From the NCBI GenBank assembly GCA_963703085.1, contig OY969789.1:1550001-1614000 (forward strand): a DNA stretch of 64,000 nucleotides, read 5' to 3'. Of the stretch, positions 1-8,668 are shown piece after piece (the stretch's first letter is position 1; each line of letters starts with the position of its first letter). The translations under genes were made by a program, and so were the position numbers. The notes beneath the pieces were generated by a model, which was given only the letters and a program-made list of their open reading frames with translations, ran no database searches and was not told the DNA's origin. Source of the stretch: DATAEG01 sp963703085 (GTDB taxonomy: Bacteria; Actinomycetota; Actinomycetes; Mycobacteriales; Jatrophihabitantaceae).

Positions 1-1678
1 GCGGGGCCGACCCGTCGGCCAGCCAGAAGTCGGCGCCGTCCGGGGCCACGGTGCGCGAGCGCGCGTCGAATTTGCGCAGGCCGGGCTTGGCGAAGTCGTT
101 GTCGGCGAACGCGGCGCTGTTGTACGCGGCGTTGTAGCGCACGTAGTCATCAGCGCTGAAGGTCTGATAGCTGAACGTGCCCAGACCGGCCGCCGTGGCC
201 CACTCCCGACCGGTCGCTCGGTCGATGAGTCCGGTGATGCCGCCGTGCTGATCGGACAGTGTCACCTCGAAGTTCTCATTGACCAGCCGGACCGGATCGG
301 TCGCGGGAGTCATCCCGGCACAGGACGGCAGAACCGGGGCCAGGCGCTGTAGCCCGGCCAGCCCGGCAGTGCGCAGCGGTTGCGGCAGCGACTGCACCGC
401 TCTGCGCGGGCGCTCGCGTTTGACGGCCCATTCCCGGTCGACGGCCGCGAACTGCTCGTCGTTGCTGCGTGCGGCGGCCAGCGCGTCGGGCGGATAGCTG
501 TCCCACTCACGCAGGTACACCGACGTGTTGAGTCCCCAGTTGTGCTCCGGTGCGGCGATCAGTTCGGCGAGCAGGCGCAGGTCGTCCGCTCCGCCGGATT
601 GCAGCTGGGCACTCTCGATCCACCCGCGGCGCATCCGGAGCACCTCACGCAGGGCACTGGTCTTCGCGGGGTCGGAGCCCGTTCCGTAGATCCACGTGTC
701 ACCGATCTCCTGGGTGACCACCGGCAGGTACGGCTGCAACGGGGCGATGACCTCGGCAATCGTGCTGAGATCGCAGGCAACGATCCGCGCGCCGGGGAAC
801 TTGCTGCGCAGGGATGCATACGCCGCCTCGATCGAGGTGACCGTCTGCGGTCCGTGGTTGTCGCCGTGCACCCGCATCGACACCGCTGCCGTCGTGCCGG
901 GCAGCCGGGCGGTGCCTCCGTAGGCGGTCGGGTGGTAGAGGACGGCGACCTGCTTGCCGTCCGGTGCCCGCCAGTTGAACAGATGCGTGCGCGGCTCGTT
1001 CGCCGCTTCGGTGGACAGCCGGCGCAGTTCCTCGTCGCTCACCTGCCGATCCGCGAAGACCGGCTCGTCGGCATACGTGCGGAAGGTGTCCGGGTCGGGG
1101 ACGTCGACGCCGGACTCCGGCAACAACCCGTCCGGCCCGAAGAAGGGCACCCCCGGTGCCTTGCATCCCGGGTTGCAGCCGATGTCCAGAAAGGTGACGC
1201 CGGCATCGGCGAGCACGCTGACCAATCCCCGGGTGTGGCCCGGCACGTCGGTCAGCCGCGCCGCCGTGGTGCGCTTGCCGAACCGCCCGTCCAGCACCTT
1301 GGCGAACTGCATGGACGCCTCGACCGACGAACGGTCCAGCAGCTCGGTGTACCAGGTGAACGGCAGCGCATGCCAGACCAGGTCGCCGGCCGCGATGGCC
1401 GCTTCAGCACGCTGCAGGGCAGCGCCGGTCGCCTGCTGCAAATACGTGTACAGCAGCCAGGCCGGGACGGTCCAGACCAGTCGTTCCTCGCCGCCGCGCA
1501 GGCGCAGCCGTTCAGCCGTATCGATCGCCGCTGGCAGGTGCTGTTCGAAGTACTGGCGCAGCACGTTCTCCTCGGTGTCGGTGAACCCGACGTCGAGGTG
1601 GCACTTGAACATCACGTAGACGACCTCGACCGGCAGCTCCTGCCAGTCCTGCCGGTAACCGACGGCGGGCCTGCTCAC
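1..1678 (-). CDS. DUF5054 / GH38-like glycoside hydrolase (3' end missing)
   Basis: About 559 codons are visible; the C-terminus lies beyond the left edge. The start is a GTG whose bases overlap the upstream stop codon (GTGA), so translation is coupled to the RraA-like gene. Residues 27-34 read HLDVGFTD, which resembles the metal-binding His-x-Asp of glycoside hydrolase family 38 (HxDxGW), and a second Asp/His-rich patch (VSMRVHGDNHG) lies near residue 260. Known: DUF5054 proteins carry a GH38-like N-terminal domain but have no assigned substrate. Inferred: a cytoplasmic enzyme acting on the glycoside imported by the neighbouring ABC transporter. No signal peptide is seen. Family call is fairly secure, substrate unknown. 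Confidence 0.75.
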   Translation of the reverse strand, partial: MSRPAVGYRQDWQELPVEVVYVMFKCHLDVGFTDTEENVLRQYFEQHLPAAIDTAERLRLRGGEERLVWTVPAWLLYTYLQQATGAALQRAEAAIAAGDLVWHALPFTWYTELLDRSSVEASMQFAKVLDGRFGKRTTAARLTDVPGHTRGLVSVLADAGVTFLDIGCNPGCKAPGVPFFGPDGLLPESGVDVPDPDTFRTYADEPVFADRQVSDEELRRLSTEAANEPRTHLFNWRAPDGKQVAVLYHPTAYGGTARLPGTTAAVSMRVHGDNHGPQTVTSIEAAYASLRSKFPGARIVACDLSTIAEVIAPLQPYLPVVTQEIGDTWIYGTGSDPAKTSALREVLRMRRGWIESAQLQSGGADDLRLLAELIAAPEHNWGLNTSVYLREWDSYPPDALAAARSNDEQFAAVDREWAVKRERPRRAVQSLPQPLRTAGLAGLQRLAPVLPSCAGMTPATDPVRLVNENFEVTLSDQHGGITGLIDRATGREWATAAGLGTFSYQTFSADDYVRYNAAYNSAAFADNDFAKPGLRKFDARSRTVAPDGADFWLADGSAP

Positions 1679-2343
1679 AGCACGCCGAACGTGGCGAACG
1701 CCTCGGTGGCCAGCATGCCCTCGGAGACCGCAGTTCGGAACTCGCGCTCGCTGGAGCGCTTCAACAGTGCTGCCTTGATCGTCTGCTCGATCAGATCCCG
1801 GGGAACGATCGCGGCGCCGTCTGCGTCAGCAACGATGAGATCGCCCGGCTCGATCCGGACGCCGTCGATCACGCAGGCCACGTCGTGCGCGATGATCTCG
1901 TGCCTACCCTGGCTGTCATACGGGATGGTGCCGGCGCTGATGACCGGGAAGCCCAGTCGGCGCACCGCTCGGGTGTCGCGGATCAGTCCGTCGGTCAGCG
2001 CACCTGCGGCGCGCCGCGCGACACATGCCGTGGACAGCAACTCGCCCCACACCGCAATGTCCTGGGCCCGCTGCGTCGGCGTGACGAACACGTCGTCGGG
2101 CTTGATCGCATCCAGTGCGGCGACCAGGCCGCGGAACGGCTCCGGCGGCACGCCGTAGACCCGCTGCAGGTGCACCGGGAAGGCGTAACCCACCAGCACC
2201 TGCTCAGGGTCGAGCGGGCGCAGACCCGCCCCGAGGCACTGCTGGCGCAGTCCGATCGCATCCAGGACGTCGGAGACGACCGCCGGCGACAGCTCGGCGC
2301 GGACCGCGGCGAGATCGATCGCGGGTGTAGGACCAGAGGACAT
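1675..2343 (-). CDS. RraA-like aldolase/decarboxylase family protein
   Basis: 222 residues, the usual length for RraA/HMG-aldolase proteins. The family motif region is clear: GALTDGLIRDTRAVRRLG around residues 115-132 supplies the Arg-Asp pair that binds the 2-oxo acid and divalent metal, and DADGAAIVP lies near residue 175. Known members are either inhibitors of RNase E or class II aldolases for 4-hydroxy-4-methyl-2-oxoglutarate and oxaloacetate. Placement inside a sugar-uptake operon argues for a catabolic aldolase or decarboxylase rather than an RNase E regulator (inference). It starts 24 bp after the permease gene ends and overlaps the DUF5054 start by 4 bp. Confidence 0.8.
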   Translation of the reverse strand: MSSGPTPAIDLAAVRAELSPAVVSDVLDAIGLRQQCLGAGLRPLDPEQVLVGYAFPVHLQRVYGVPPEPFRGLVAALDAIKPDDVFVTPTQRAQDIAVWGELLSTACVARRAAGALTDGLIRDTRAVRRLGFPVISAGTIPYDSQGRHEIIAHDVACVIDGVRIEPGDLIVADADGAAIVPRDLIEQTIKAALLKRSSEREFRTAVSEGMLATEAFATFGVL

Positions 2344-2367
2344 CAGGCAGCTCCGGGATAGGTGCGG

Positions 2368-3231
2368 TCAGCTCTTCACCCCGCCACCGGTCAGACCGGC
2401 GACGAAGTGACGCTGCAGGACGAAGAAGATCACCAACGGCGGCAACGTGGTCACGGCCGAGGCGGCCATGAGCGGGCCGATGTTGGGATTGTGCTCACCG
2501 ATCAGCGAGGCCAGGCTCACCGTCGCCGTCGTGGTCGAACCGCTGAGGAACACCAGTGCGAAGAGGAACTCACCCCAGCAGGCCAGGATCGCGTAGACGG
2601 CCACGGCGGCCATCCCTGGCCGGGCGATCGGCAACACCACCGACCACAGGATGCGCATCCGGGACGCACCGTCGATCAGCGCGGCCTCGGTGAGCTCGAA
2701 GGGGATGCTGCGGAAGAACCCCACCAGCATCCACACACAGACCGGCAGGAACAGAACGGTGTAGGCCGACGTGAGCCCGGTGATCGACCCGATGAGCCCG
2801 AGCTTGTTCCACAGCAGGTACACCGGCACCAGGACGGCGGCCTGCGGGAGCAATTGGGTGAACAGCGTCAAGGTCAGGAAGCCGGACGCACCGGGGAAGC
2901 GCCACTGGGTCACCGCGTAGGCCGCCATCGAACCGAGGATGAGCACGATCGCGGTCGTCACCAGGGCGACCACGGCGCTGGTCACCAGCGCCTGCGGCAG
3001 GCCACCGGCGTCGAGCACCGCGCGGAACTGCGCTGTGGTCGGCGCATGCGGGAACCAGGTGGGGTGGGTGCGGCCGAGCTCGGAGTCGGGCTTGAAGGCA
3101 GAGGCGACCATCCAGTACGTGGGGCCCACCGCGAAGACGAGACCGACCAGTAGCAGGACCACCCGACCGATGCGGGCCGGTGGCCGGGAACGCCGCCACG
3201 GCAACGTGGCGGTACTCTGCTCAGCCGGCAT
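2368..3231 (-). CDS. Carbohydrate ABC transporter permease (MalG type)
   Basis: 287 residues with about six membrane segments, the first near residues 22-42. The cytoplasmic EAA loop, which contacts the ATPase, reads EAALIDGASRMRILW near residue 180. It forms the inner-membrane channel together with the permease encoded just upstream, whose last 11 bases it overlaps. No ATPase gene is present in the operon, so a shared MsiK-like ATPase encoded elsewhere is probably used, as is usual for actinobacterial sugar transporters (established for Streptomyces). Substrate is not evident from sequence. Confidence 0.88.
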   Translation of the reverse strand: MPAEQSTATLPWRRSRPPARIGRVVLLLVGLVFAVGPTYWMVASAFKPDSELGRTHPTWFPHAPTTAQFRAVLDAGGLPQALVTSAVVALVTTAIVLILGSMAAYAVTQWRFPGASGFLTLTLFTQLLPQAAVLVPVYLLWNKLGLIGSITGLTSAYTVLFLPVCVWMLVGFFRSIPFELTEAALIDGASRMRILWSVVLPIARPGMAAVAVYAILACWGEFLFALVFLSGSTTTATVSLASLIGEHNPNIGPLMAASAVTTLPPLVIFFVLQRHFVAGLTGGGVKS

Positions 3232-4168
3232 CGGCCCGGCTCCGTCGCGTCGCGCGCATGTAGGTCAGGATCGCCACCAGCATCAACACGAACGAGATCA
3301 CCGACAGCGCCGCGCCCTGGTCGAGCTTGTTGAAGGCGAACGACGTCTCGTAGATCTGGAAGCCCAGCGTGGTGGTGGCGCCGCCCGGCCCACCGTTGGT
3401 CATCGCGTACATCAGGTCGAAGTAGTTGAACGTCCAGACGAAGGCGAGCAACCCGGTGAGCGCCAAGATCTCGCGGATCCCGGGCAGGATGATGTAGCGG
3501 ACGCGTTGCGCGTAGCTGGCCCCGTCCAGCACTGCAGCCTCGTGCCGCTCGGTCGGGATCGACTTCAGCCCGGCGGAGATCATCAACATCCAGAACGGCG
3601 CGCCCTTCCACACGTTCGCCGCGATCAGAGCGGGCATCGCCGTGGCGTGCTCGCCGAGCCAGTCGCGCGGAGCCATCCCGAACCACCCGATGATCTCGTT
3701 GCCGACCCCGGAGATCGGGTCGTAGATCGCCAACCAGACAGCACCGACGACAACGCCCGGCATCACCCAGGGGGACAACAACAGCACCCGGATCAGCCGG
3801 TCACCGCGACGTTCGCCGTCCAGCGCCAGCGCCAGGACGAAGCCGAGCAATCCCTGGAACACCAGCGATCCGACGGTCCAGTAGACCGTGGTGGCGAGCA
3901 CTCCACCGAGGTCGCCGAACTTGAACAATTCCCGGTAGTTGCGCAACCCGGCGAACGAGCCGTCTTTCGGGCTGTAGCGATTGACGTGGACGCTGACCCA
4001 GACGTTGTAGAGGAACGGGTAGAGCACCAGGCCGGCAGCCAGCAAGGCCGGGACCACGGCCATCGTCCAGCCACCCCAGCGGCGGCGGGAGGCCCGCTGC
4101 CGCTGGGGCCGTTCCGGCTGGTCCGCGGCGCCGGAGCGCCGCTGAACCTTGTCGACCGCCAGGGTCAC
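3221..4168 (-). CDS. Carbohydrate ABC transporter permease (MalF type)
   Basis: 315 residues when started at the GTG that overlaps the stop of the binding-protein gene (GTGA); a much longer in-frame reading extends back into that gene but is an artefact of GC richness. Six predicted membrane segments begin at about residue 33 (MAVVPALLAAGLVLYPFLY). The EAA loop EAAVLDGASYAQRVRYIILP is at about residues 205-224. It pairs with the MalG-type permease downstream. Coupling between binding protein and permease suggests co-translation. Confidence 0.88.
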   Translation of the reverse strand: MTLAVDKVQRRSGAADQPERPQRQRASRRRWGGWTMAVVPALLAAGLVLYPFLYNVWVSVHVNRYSPKDGSFAGLRNYRELFKFGDLGGVLATTVYWTVGSLVFQGLLGFVLALALDGERRGDRLIRVLLLSPWVMPGVVVGAVWLAIYDPISGVGNEIIGWFGMAPRDWLGEHATAMPALIAANVWKGAPFWMLMISAGLKSIPTERHEAAVLDGASYAQRVRYIILPGIREILALTGLLAFVWTFNYFDLMYAMTNGGPGGATTTLGFQIYETSFAFNKLDQGAALSVISFVLMLVAILTYMRATRRSRADAG

Positions 4169-5466
4169 TGCAGGACCTGCTCGTCGACCTCCGAGTCGAA
4201 GGAGTTGAGCTGATCCTTCACGTTCTTGCCGCCGGTCACCGCGGGCAGCACGTACTTCTCGAACGCCGCCGCGACCTGCGCAAGCTGGGTCACCGGCGGG
4301 ATCGGCAGCCCGCTGTTGGGCAGCTCCGCCTTGAACGGGGCATAGAACGCGCTGGAGAACGTGGCACCGTCCATGCCGTCGTTGATCGGCGGGAACGCAC
4401 CGGTCGAGCTCTGCTTGATCAGGTTGTCCTTGGTCGTCATCCAGGCGAGCAGTTTCTTCGCCGCGTCCGCGTGCTTGGTGAACTTCGAGACGCCGACCTG
4501 CCACCCGCCGGACGCACTCGCCGGCTTGCCACCCGCCTGCGGGGTCGGGATGGTCGTCGTGACATAGCTCGTGCCGAATTTGGCCTTCGGGTTGGCTGCC
4601 TCGATCTCGGCCTTGAACCACGGGCCGCCGACCATCATGGCGACCTTGCCGCCGGCGAACAGCTTCGTCATCGTCTGCTCGGACATGTTGTTCTCCCCGG
4701 GCGGGACTGCGCCGGTCTTGTAGATGTCCTGCAGCAACTGCACGGCGGCGACGGTGTTGTCGTCGCTGCCGGCCACTCCCTTCGGAGAGTCCGCACCGCT
4801 GAGAATCTGCCCGCCGGCCGATTTGATGAACGAGCCGGCCGCCTCGTAGGCCATCGCGTAGTCGTTGTCGGACCTGAACACGAAGCCGTACTTGTCGGTG
4901 CCCTTGAACTTCGCCACGTCCGTGACGAGTTCGTCCCAGGTCTTCGGCGGCGTGGCGATACCGGCCGACTTGAACAGCGCCGGGTTGTACCAGAGCGCCC
5001 GCGCGTCAGTGGTCAGCGGGACGGTGTACTGCCCGCCCTTCACCTTGCCGATGTCCAGCAGGCCGGGGATGAAGTCCTTCGTGGCGATCTGGCCGGAGCT
5101 GATGGCGCTGTTGAGATCGGTGAGGTACCCGGCGTTCGTCCAGGCCTGCACATTGGGATGGTTCACCTGGAACACGTCTGGGCCACTGCGCCCGCGCAGC
5201 GAGGTCGACAACTTGGTGTCGTAGTTGTTGAAGTCGATCTGATCGACCTTGACCTTGATCTTCGGGTTGGCCTTTTCGAAGGCGTCGATGATCGTCTGCT
5301 CGGTCTTGATCTGCGTGTCGGTCGACGGCGTTCCCCAATGGATCGTGACCGCTCCGCCGGAGCTCTTGGACGACGAACACCCGGTGATCACCAACGGGAT
5401 CACCGCGACGCAGGCGACCATTGCTCGGGCCGGCCACCGGCCGCGTCGTGCTGAGTTAGCCTTCAT
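4165..5466 (-). CDS. Extracellular sugar-binding lipoprotein of ABC transporter
   Basis: 433 residues. A lipoprotein signal is clear: basic N-region, hydrophobic stretch, lipobox VITGC with the modified Cys at residue 30. The mature part has the family 1 solute-binding-protein layout (RGRSGPDVFQVNH near residue 90, GPWFKAEI near 280). It captures the substrate outside the membrane and delivers it to the two permeases that follow. The ATG is preceded by AGGAG at good spacing. First gene of the operon; its promoter lies in the 103-bp gap to the divergent GntR gene, which holds a palindromic operator. Confidence 0.88.
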   Translation of the reverse strand: MKANSARRGRWPARAMVACVAVIPLVITGCSSSKSSGGAVTIHWGTPSTDTQIKTEQTIIDAFEKANPKIKVKVDQIDFNNYDTKLSTSLRGRSGPDVFQVNHPNVQAWTNAGYLTDLNSAISSGQIATKDFIPGLLDIGKVKGGQYTVPLTTDARALWYNPALFKSAGIATPPKTWDELVTDVAKFKGTDKYGFVFRSDNDYAMAYEAAGSFIKSAGGQILSGADSPKGVAGSDDNTVAAVQLLQDIYKTGAVPPGENNMSEQTMTKLFAGGKVAMMVGGPWFKAEIEAANPKAKFGTSYVTTTIPTPQAGGKPASASGGWQVGVSKFTKHADAAKKLLAWMTTKDNLIKQSSTGAFPPINDGMDGATFSSAFYAPFKAELPNSGLPIPPVTQLAQVAAAFEKYVLPAVTGGKNVKDQLNSFDSEVDEQVLQ

Positions 5467-5491
5467 CCGGATCTCCTATAATCGATAGTCG

Positions 5492-5510
5492 CTCCTCGTT
5501 AGACGAGGAG
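5492..5510. promoter_or_regulatory. FadR/GntR-type operator
   Basis: A perfect palindrome with 8-bp arms, CTCCTCGT-TAG-ACGAGGAG. Its core TCGTTAGACGA fits the FadR-subfamily consensus TnGTnnnACnA at every fixed position. It sits between the divergent binding-protein gene and the GntR gene, 26 bp before the former and 59 bp before the latter, so it probably controls both. The regulator assignment is inferred from position and motif. Confidence 0.75.
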
Positions 5511-5569
5511 ATTGCCGTAAGGTCACTGCCGTGTCAACGGGCGCTGGTCTTAATCGAGGGGCGTGAGCG

Positions 5570-6352
5570 ATGGCTGGACTGGACCGGACGCTGCTGTCCG
5601 ACCAGGCATATCACCTACTGCGCGAGCGACTGCTGACCCAGCAGCTGGAACCGGGCAGCCGGTTGGTCGAGTCGGTCATCGCCAAGGAGCTGCAAGTCAG
5701 CCAGGCACCGATCCGGGACGCGCTGCGCCGGCTGGCGCACGAGGGATTCGTCCTGCAGCTGCCCCGGCGCGGGAGCTTCGTGGCGCACATGTCGACCGAG
5801 GAAGCGCATCAGGCCTACAAAGTTCGTGCCGCTCTCGAGCGAGTCGCGGTGGAGCATTACCTGCAGCGGCGCACCGAGACGTCCCTCGACCTGTTGGACA
5901 AACACCTGCAGACCATGATCCAGGCGGCCGCCGGTGACGACCTCGGCAAGCTGATCGAATGCGACGCTCAGTTCCACCGCACGATCTGGGAGGAGTCCGG
6001 GGTCGCGCTACTGGTCAAGATCTGGCCGATGGTCGAGGTCAGCATGCGCGACCTGACGCAGATCTCGAACCGGTTGTACTTCGCTGACCTTGACCAGGTC
6101 GCGCGCACTCATGAGCCCCTGCTGGCGGCGTTGCGCGCGGGCGACCCGCAGGCCGTCGATCTGTTCCACGACCACGTGCTCGCGGTGTGGACGCACGTCG
6201 CGGAGCCCGCCGAGCACCCCGTGCGGGCCCGCGCAGCGAAGCGTGCGCCGAGAAGCACCAACAGCAGCCAAGGCCGCCGTCAACGGCAGCCGCAGCCGGC
6301 CAGCGCCGCTGCGGCCGCGTCGAGAGCTGCATCGGCGGGCACTTCGTCGTAG
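5570..6352 (+). CDS. GntR-family (FadR/FCD) transcriptional regulator
   Basis: 260 residues. An N-terminal winged helix-turn-helix covers about residues 8-75 (recognition region LQVSQAPIRDALRRL), followed by an all-helical FCD ligand-binding domain to about residue 215. Candidate metal/ligand residues are visible: Asp and His in ECDAQFH, His in THEPLLAAL and in FHDHVLAVW. Known FCD regulators bind small organic acids or sugar acids and release DNA. Divergent to the sugar operon, with a matching operator between. The last about 45 residues are Arg/Ala/Ser-rich and unlike the family; 73 bp of this tail is antisense to the end of dacB, so the tail looks like a read-on into a neighbouring gene. 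Confidence 0.88.
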   Translation: MAGLDRTLLSDQAYHLLRERLLTQQLEPGSRLVESVIAKELQVSQAPIRDALRRLAHEGFVLQLPRRGSFVAHMSTEEAHQAYKVRAALERVAVEHYLQRRTETSLDLLDKHLQTMIQAAAGDDLGKLIECDAQFHRTIWEESGVALLVKIWPMVEVSMRDLTQISNRLYFADLDQVARTHEPLLAALRAGDPQAVDLFHDHVLAVWTHVAEPAEHPVRARAAKRAPRSTNSSQGRRQRQPQPASAAAAASRAASAGTSS

Positions 6353-7707
6353 ACACCGACCTGATCGGCCATGAACGCGAAGACCAGGAGCCGCCCGGAG
6401 GCGTCTCGAATGATGCCGGCCAGCGTGTTCGTCCCGGTCAGCGATCCCGTCTTGGCCCGTACCGCACCGGCGCCGCCGCGGGATCCCTTGACCTGGTACC
6501 GGGTAGCCAGCGTGCCGTCCCAGCCGGCCACCGGCATCCCACTGACGACACCGCCCAGCGCCGGATGCCGGCCGCCGACGATGACCCGCAACAGCGCGCC
6601 CAACGCGCTCGGCGCGATCCGGTCCCGCACCGACAGCCCGGAGGCGTCGACCAAATCGACGCCGGACGTGATGCCCAGCTTGGCCAGCACCGTACGAACC
6701 GCGGTGACCGTCCCGGCGAACGATGCCGGCTGGTGCTCCAGCACGGCCACCTGCCGGCCCAGCATCTCGGCGATGACGTTGTCGGAGTCCTTGAGCATCT
6801 GCTCGACCAGGTCGAGTACCGGCGCCGATGCCACCGAACCCAGCCGTTTCGCTCCGGCCGGCGCAGTGCCGCGCCGCACCGGCACGCTGTGCGGCAGACC
6901 GAGCAGGTTCGCCAGGGCGCGGCCCGCCTCCAGGTCCGGGTTCTGGCTGCGGATCGCTCCGCCGGCAGCAGGCAACCCACCGTCCACGACCAGCGCAGTG
7001 ACCGACGACTGGTAGTCACTGGGCACGTCCTCGGCCGCCCAACCCGGCGCCTCCAGCGCGCCGGAGTATCGCGAGCCGTCCACCACGATCGACGTCACTG
7101 CCGCGCCGAAGTTCTTCCGGATCATCGTGGCGAGCTGAGCCAGCCGTGCCGCATTCGGGTAGAGCGACGGGCGCCCCGGCGGCGCGGCGCTGAGGGTCGG
7201 ATCACCGCCACCGATCAGGACGACCTGTCCGGGCACCGCTCCGGCCACCGCGAGCGTGCTGAACCGGTCCGTGGCCTTGGCGGCGGTGAGGATGGCACTC
7301 GCGGTCGTCAGCTTCGTCGTCGACGCCGGGATGAACCCGGCCGAGCCGGCCTGGTCGAACAGGAGATTCCCGCTGCTCGCGTCGGCCACGTACCCGCCGA
7401 CCTTCGGCCCGAGCGCTGCGGCGCGCAGCAACGGCGCCAGCTCTGCGGCGACCTTGGTCGGGTCGGCGCTCGGCCCGGCAGCGCCCGGGGTCGTGCTCGC
7501 CGGTGGCCTGGTCGCGGCGCCGACCGCCGCGGGAGTGGAGGGTGTTGCTGAGCGCCCGGTGCCGGGTGGGGTCGGGCTCCCGGTGGCCGGCGCCGCGGCG
7601 GAGAGGTCGCGCAGCTGGTGACCACCGAGGAATCCCACCGCGCCTACCGCGACCAGAACGACGACCAGCAGCGCGATGCCGAGACCGGACCGCACGCGGG
7701 GATTCAC
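6280..7707 (-). CDS. dacB: D-alanyl-D-alanine carboxypeptidase/endopeptidase (PBP4 type)
   Basis: 475 residues from a GTG start. One membrane segment lies at about residues 9-29, then a Pro/Thr/Ser-rich linker to about residue 80, then the penicillin-binding catalytic domain. All three signatures of the peptidase S13 family are present: SxxK as STTK at 129-132, SxN as SDN, and KTG as KTGSLTG near the C-terminus. It trims or cleaves peptidoglycan cross-links outside the membrane. In mycobacteria it lies divergent to ppa (Rv3627c-Rv3628), as here, but there it is followed by tilS and hpt, which are absent here. A TAGTGT box 7 nt before the GTG suggests a leaderless mRNA. Confidence 0.9.
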   Translation of the reverse strand: MNPRVRSGLGIALLVVVLVAVGAVGFLGGHQLRDLSAAAPATGSPTPPGTGRSATPSTPAAVGAATRPPASTTPGAAGPSADPTKVAAELAPLLRAAALGPKVGGYVADASSGNLLFDQAGSAGFIPASTTKLTTASAILTAAKATDRFSTLAVAGAVPGQVVLIGGGDPTLSAAPPGRPSLYPNAARLAQLATMIRKNFGAAVTSIVVDGSRYSGALEAPGWAAEDVPSDYQSSVTALVVDGGLPAAGGAIRSQNPDLEAGRALANLLGLPHSVPVRRGTAPAGAKRLGSVASAPVLDLVEQMLKDSDNVIAEMLGRQVAVLEHQPASFAGTVTAVRTVLAKLGITSGVDLVDASGLSVRDRIAPSALGALLRVIVGGRHPALGGVVSGMPVAGWDGTLATRYQVKGSRGGAGAVRAKTGSLTGTNTLAGIIRDASGRLLVFAFMADQVGVYDEVPADAALDAAAAALAGCGCR

Positions 7708-7714
7708 GCCTACG

Positions 7715-7724
7715 ACACTAGGGT
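7715..7724. promoter_or_regulatory. Overlapping divergent -10 boxes, dacB and ppa
   Basis: On the minus strand TAGTGT (7720-7715) lies 7 nt before the dacB GTG. On the plus strand TAGGGT (7719-7724) lies about 40 nt before the ppa start. Both fit the actinobacterial TAnnnT pattern and share two bases, so the two promoters probably compete. No convincing -35 box was seen; assignment is inference. Confidence 0.45.
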
Positions 7725-7764
7725 GTTGAACCAGTCGCACGTTGAGGTGGGAGGGAGCGTCACC

Positions 7765-8253
7765 GTGGAGTTCGATGTCCTGGTCGAGGTTCCCAAAGGC
7801 AGCCGCAACAAGTACGAGGTCGACCACGGAACCGGGCGGATCCGGCTGGACCGCACGCTGTTCACCTCAACGCAATATCCGGCCGACTACGGCTACATCG
7901 AGGACACCCTGGGGCTGGACGGCGACCCGCTCGATGCGCTGGTGATCTTGCAGGGCGACCCGCTCTTCCCCGGCGTGCTGGTGCGCTGCCGGGCGATCGG
8001 CATGTACCGGATGACCGATGAGAAAGGTCCGGACGACAAGGTGCTCTGCGTGCCGAACACCGACCCGCGCCTGGAGCACCTGCGCGACATCCATCACGTT
8101 CCGGAGTTCGACCGGCTGGAGATCTCGCACTTCTTCGCCGTCTACAAAGAGCTGGAGCCGGGCAAGAGCGTCGAGGGCGCCACGTGGGTCGGCCGGGTCG
8201 AGGCAGAGGCGGAGATCGACCGGTCCCGCAAGCGGCTGACTGACTCGCACTGA
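7765..8253 (+). CDS. ppa: Inorganic pyrophosphatase
   Basis: 162 residues from a GTG preceded by GGTGGGAGGGAG. It hydrolyses pyrophosphate to two phosphates in the cytosol and pulls biosynthetic reactions forward. The family I signature is intact: the metal-binding stretch DGDPLDALVIL (residues about 53-63) matches D-[SGDN]-D-[PE]-[LIVMF]-D, with IPKGS-like PKGSRNKYE near the start and YGYIEDT before it. Length agrees with bacterial hexameric PPases. It is divergent from dacB, an arrangement conserved in actinobacteria. Confidence 0.97.
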   Translation: MEFDVLVEVPKGSRNKYEVDHGTGRIRLDRTLFTSTQYPADYGYIEDTLGLDGDPLDALVILQGDPLFPGVLVRCRAIGMYRMTDEKGPDDKVLCVPNTDPRLEHLRDIHHVPEFDRLEISHFFAVYKELEPGKSVEGATWVGRVEAEAEIDRSRKRLTDSH

Positions 8254-8326
8254 ACCTGTCGATTCTGCTTCTGCGCGTTCGTCATCCCAGACGACAACGC
8301 ACGGACATCGATCTTGGGAGAACGTC

Positions 8327-8668
8327 ATGCCTGAGTACCTGGTCCTGATCTACGAGGACGAGCGGCAGTGGGAATCGATCAGCCCGGACGACTGGGCACA
8401 GGCGATGCAGGCGCACAGCGACTTCGCCGAGAAGGCGGTCGCCGGTGGCGCGAAGATCGTCAACACCCGGCCCTTGGAGCCGACGCGCGCGACTACTTCC
8501 TTCCGCGAGGGCCTGATCACCGAGGGCCCGTTCGTCGAGACCGCTGAGCAGCTCGGCGGTTACTACCTGGTGGAGGCGCGCGATCTCGACCACGCGCTGG
8601 AGGTCGGCGCGATGGCGCCGGCCCGCAACGGCCACGTCGAAGTACGCCCGATCGCAGATCTCGACTAG
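8327..8668 (+). CDS. YCII-related (DGPF) domain protein
   Basis: 113 residues, one YCII-type ferredoxin-like domain: MPEYLVLIYEDE at the start, GGAKIVNTRPLEP in the middle, DGPF-like TEGPFVETAEQLGGYYLVE in the second half. Known members often accompany ECF sigma factors or act as small dehydratase-like enzymes; the function of this group is not established. Strong RBS GGGAG ahead of the ATG. Its last 4 bases overlap, tail to tail, the end of the response-regulator gene. Confidence 0.8.
   Translation: MPEYLVLIYEDERQWESISPDDWAQAMQAHSDFAEKAVAGGAKIVNTRPLEPTRATTSFREGLITEGPFVETAEQLGGYYLVEARDLDHALEVGAMAPARNGHVEVRPIADLD

Noticed and set aside
380..2158. Plus-strand open frame of 592 codons
   Set aside because: Antisense to the DUF5054 and RraA-like genes, composition typical of an antisense shadow, no recognisable motif.
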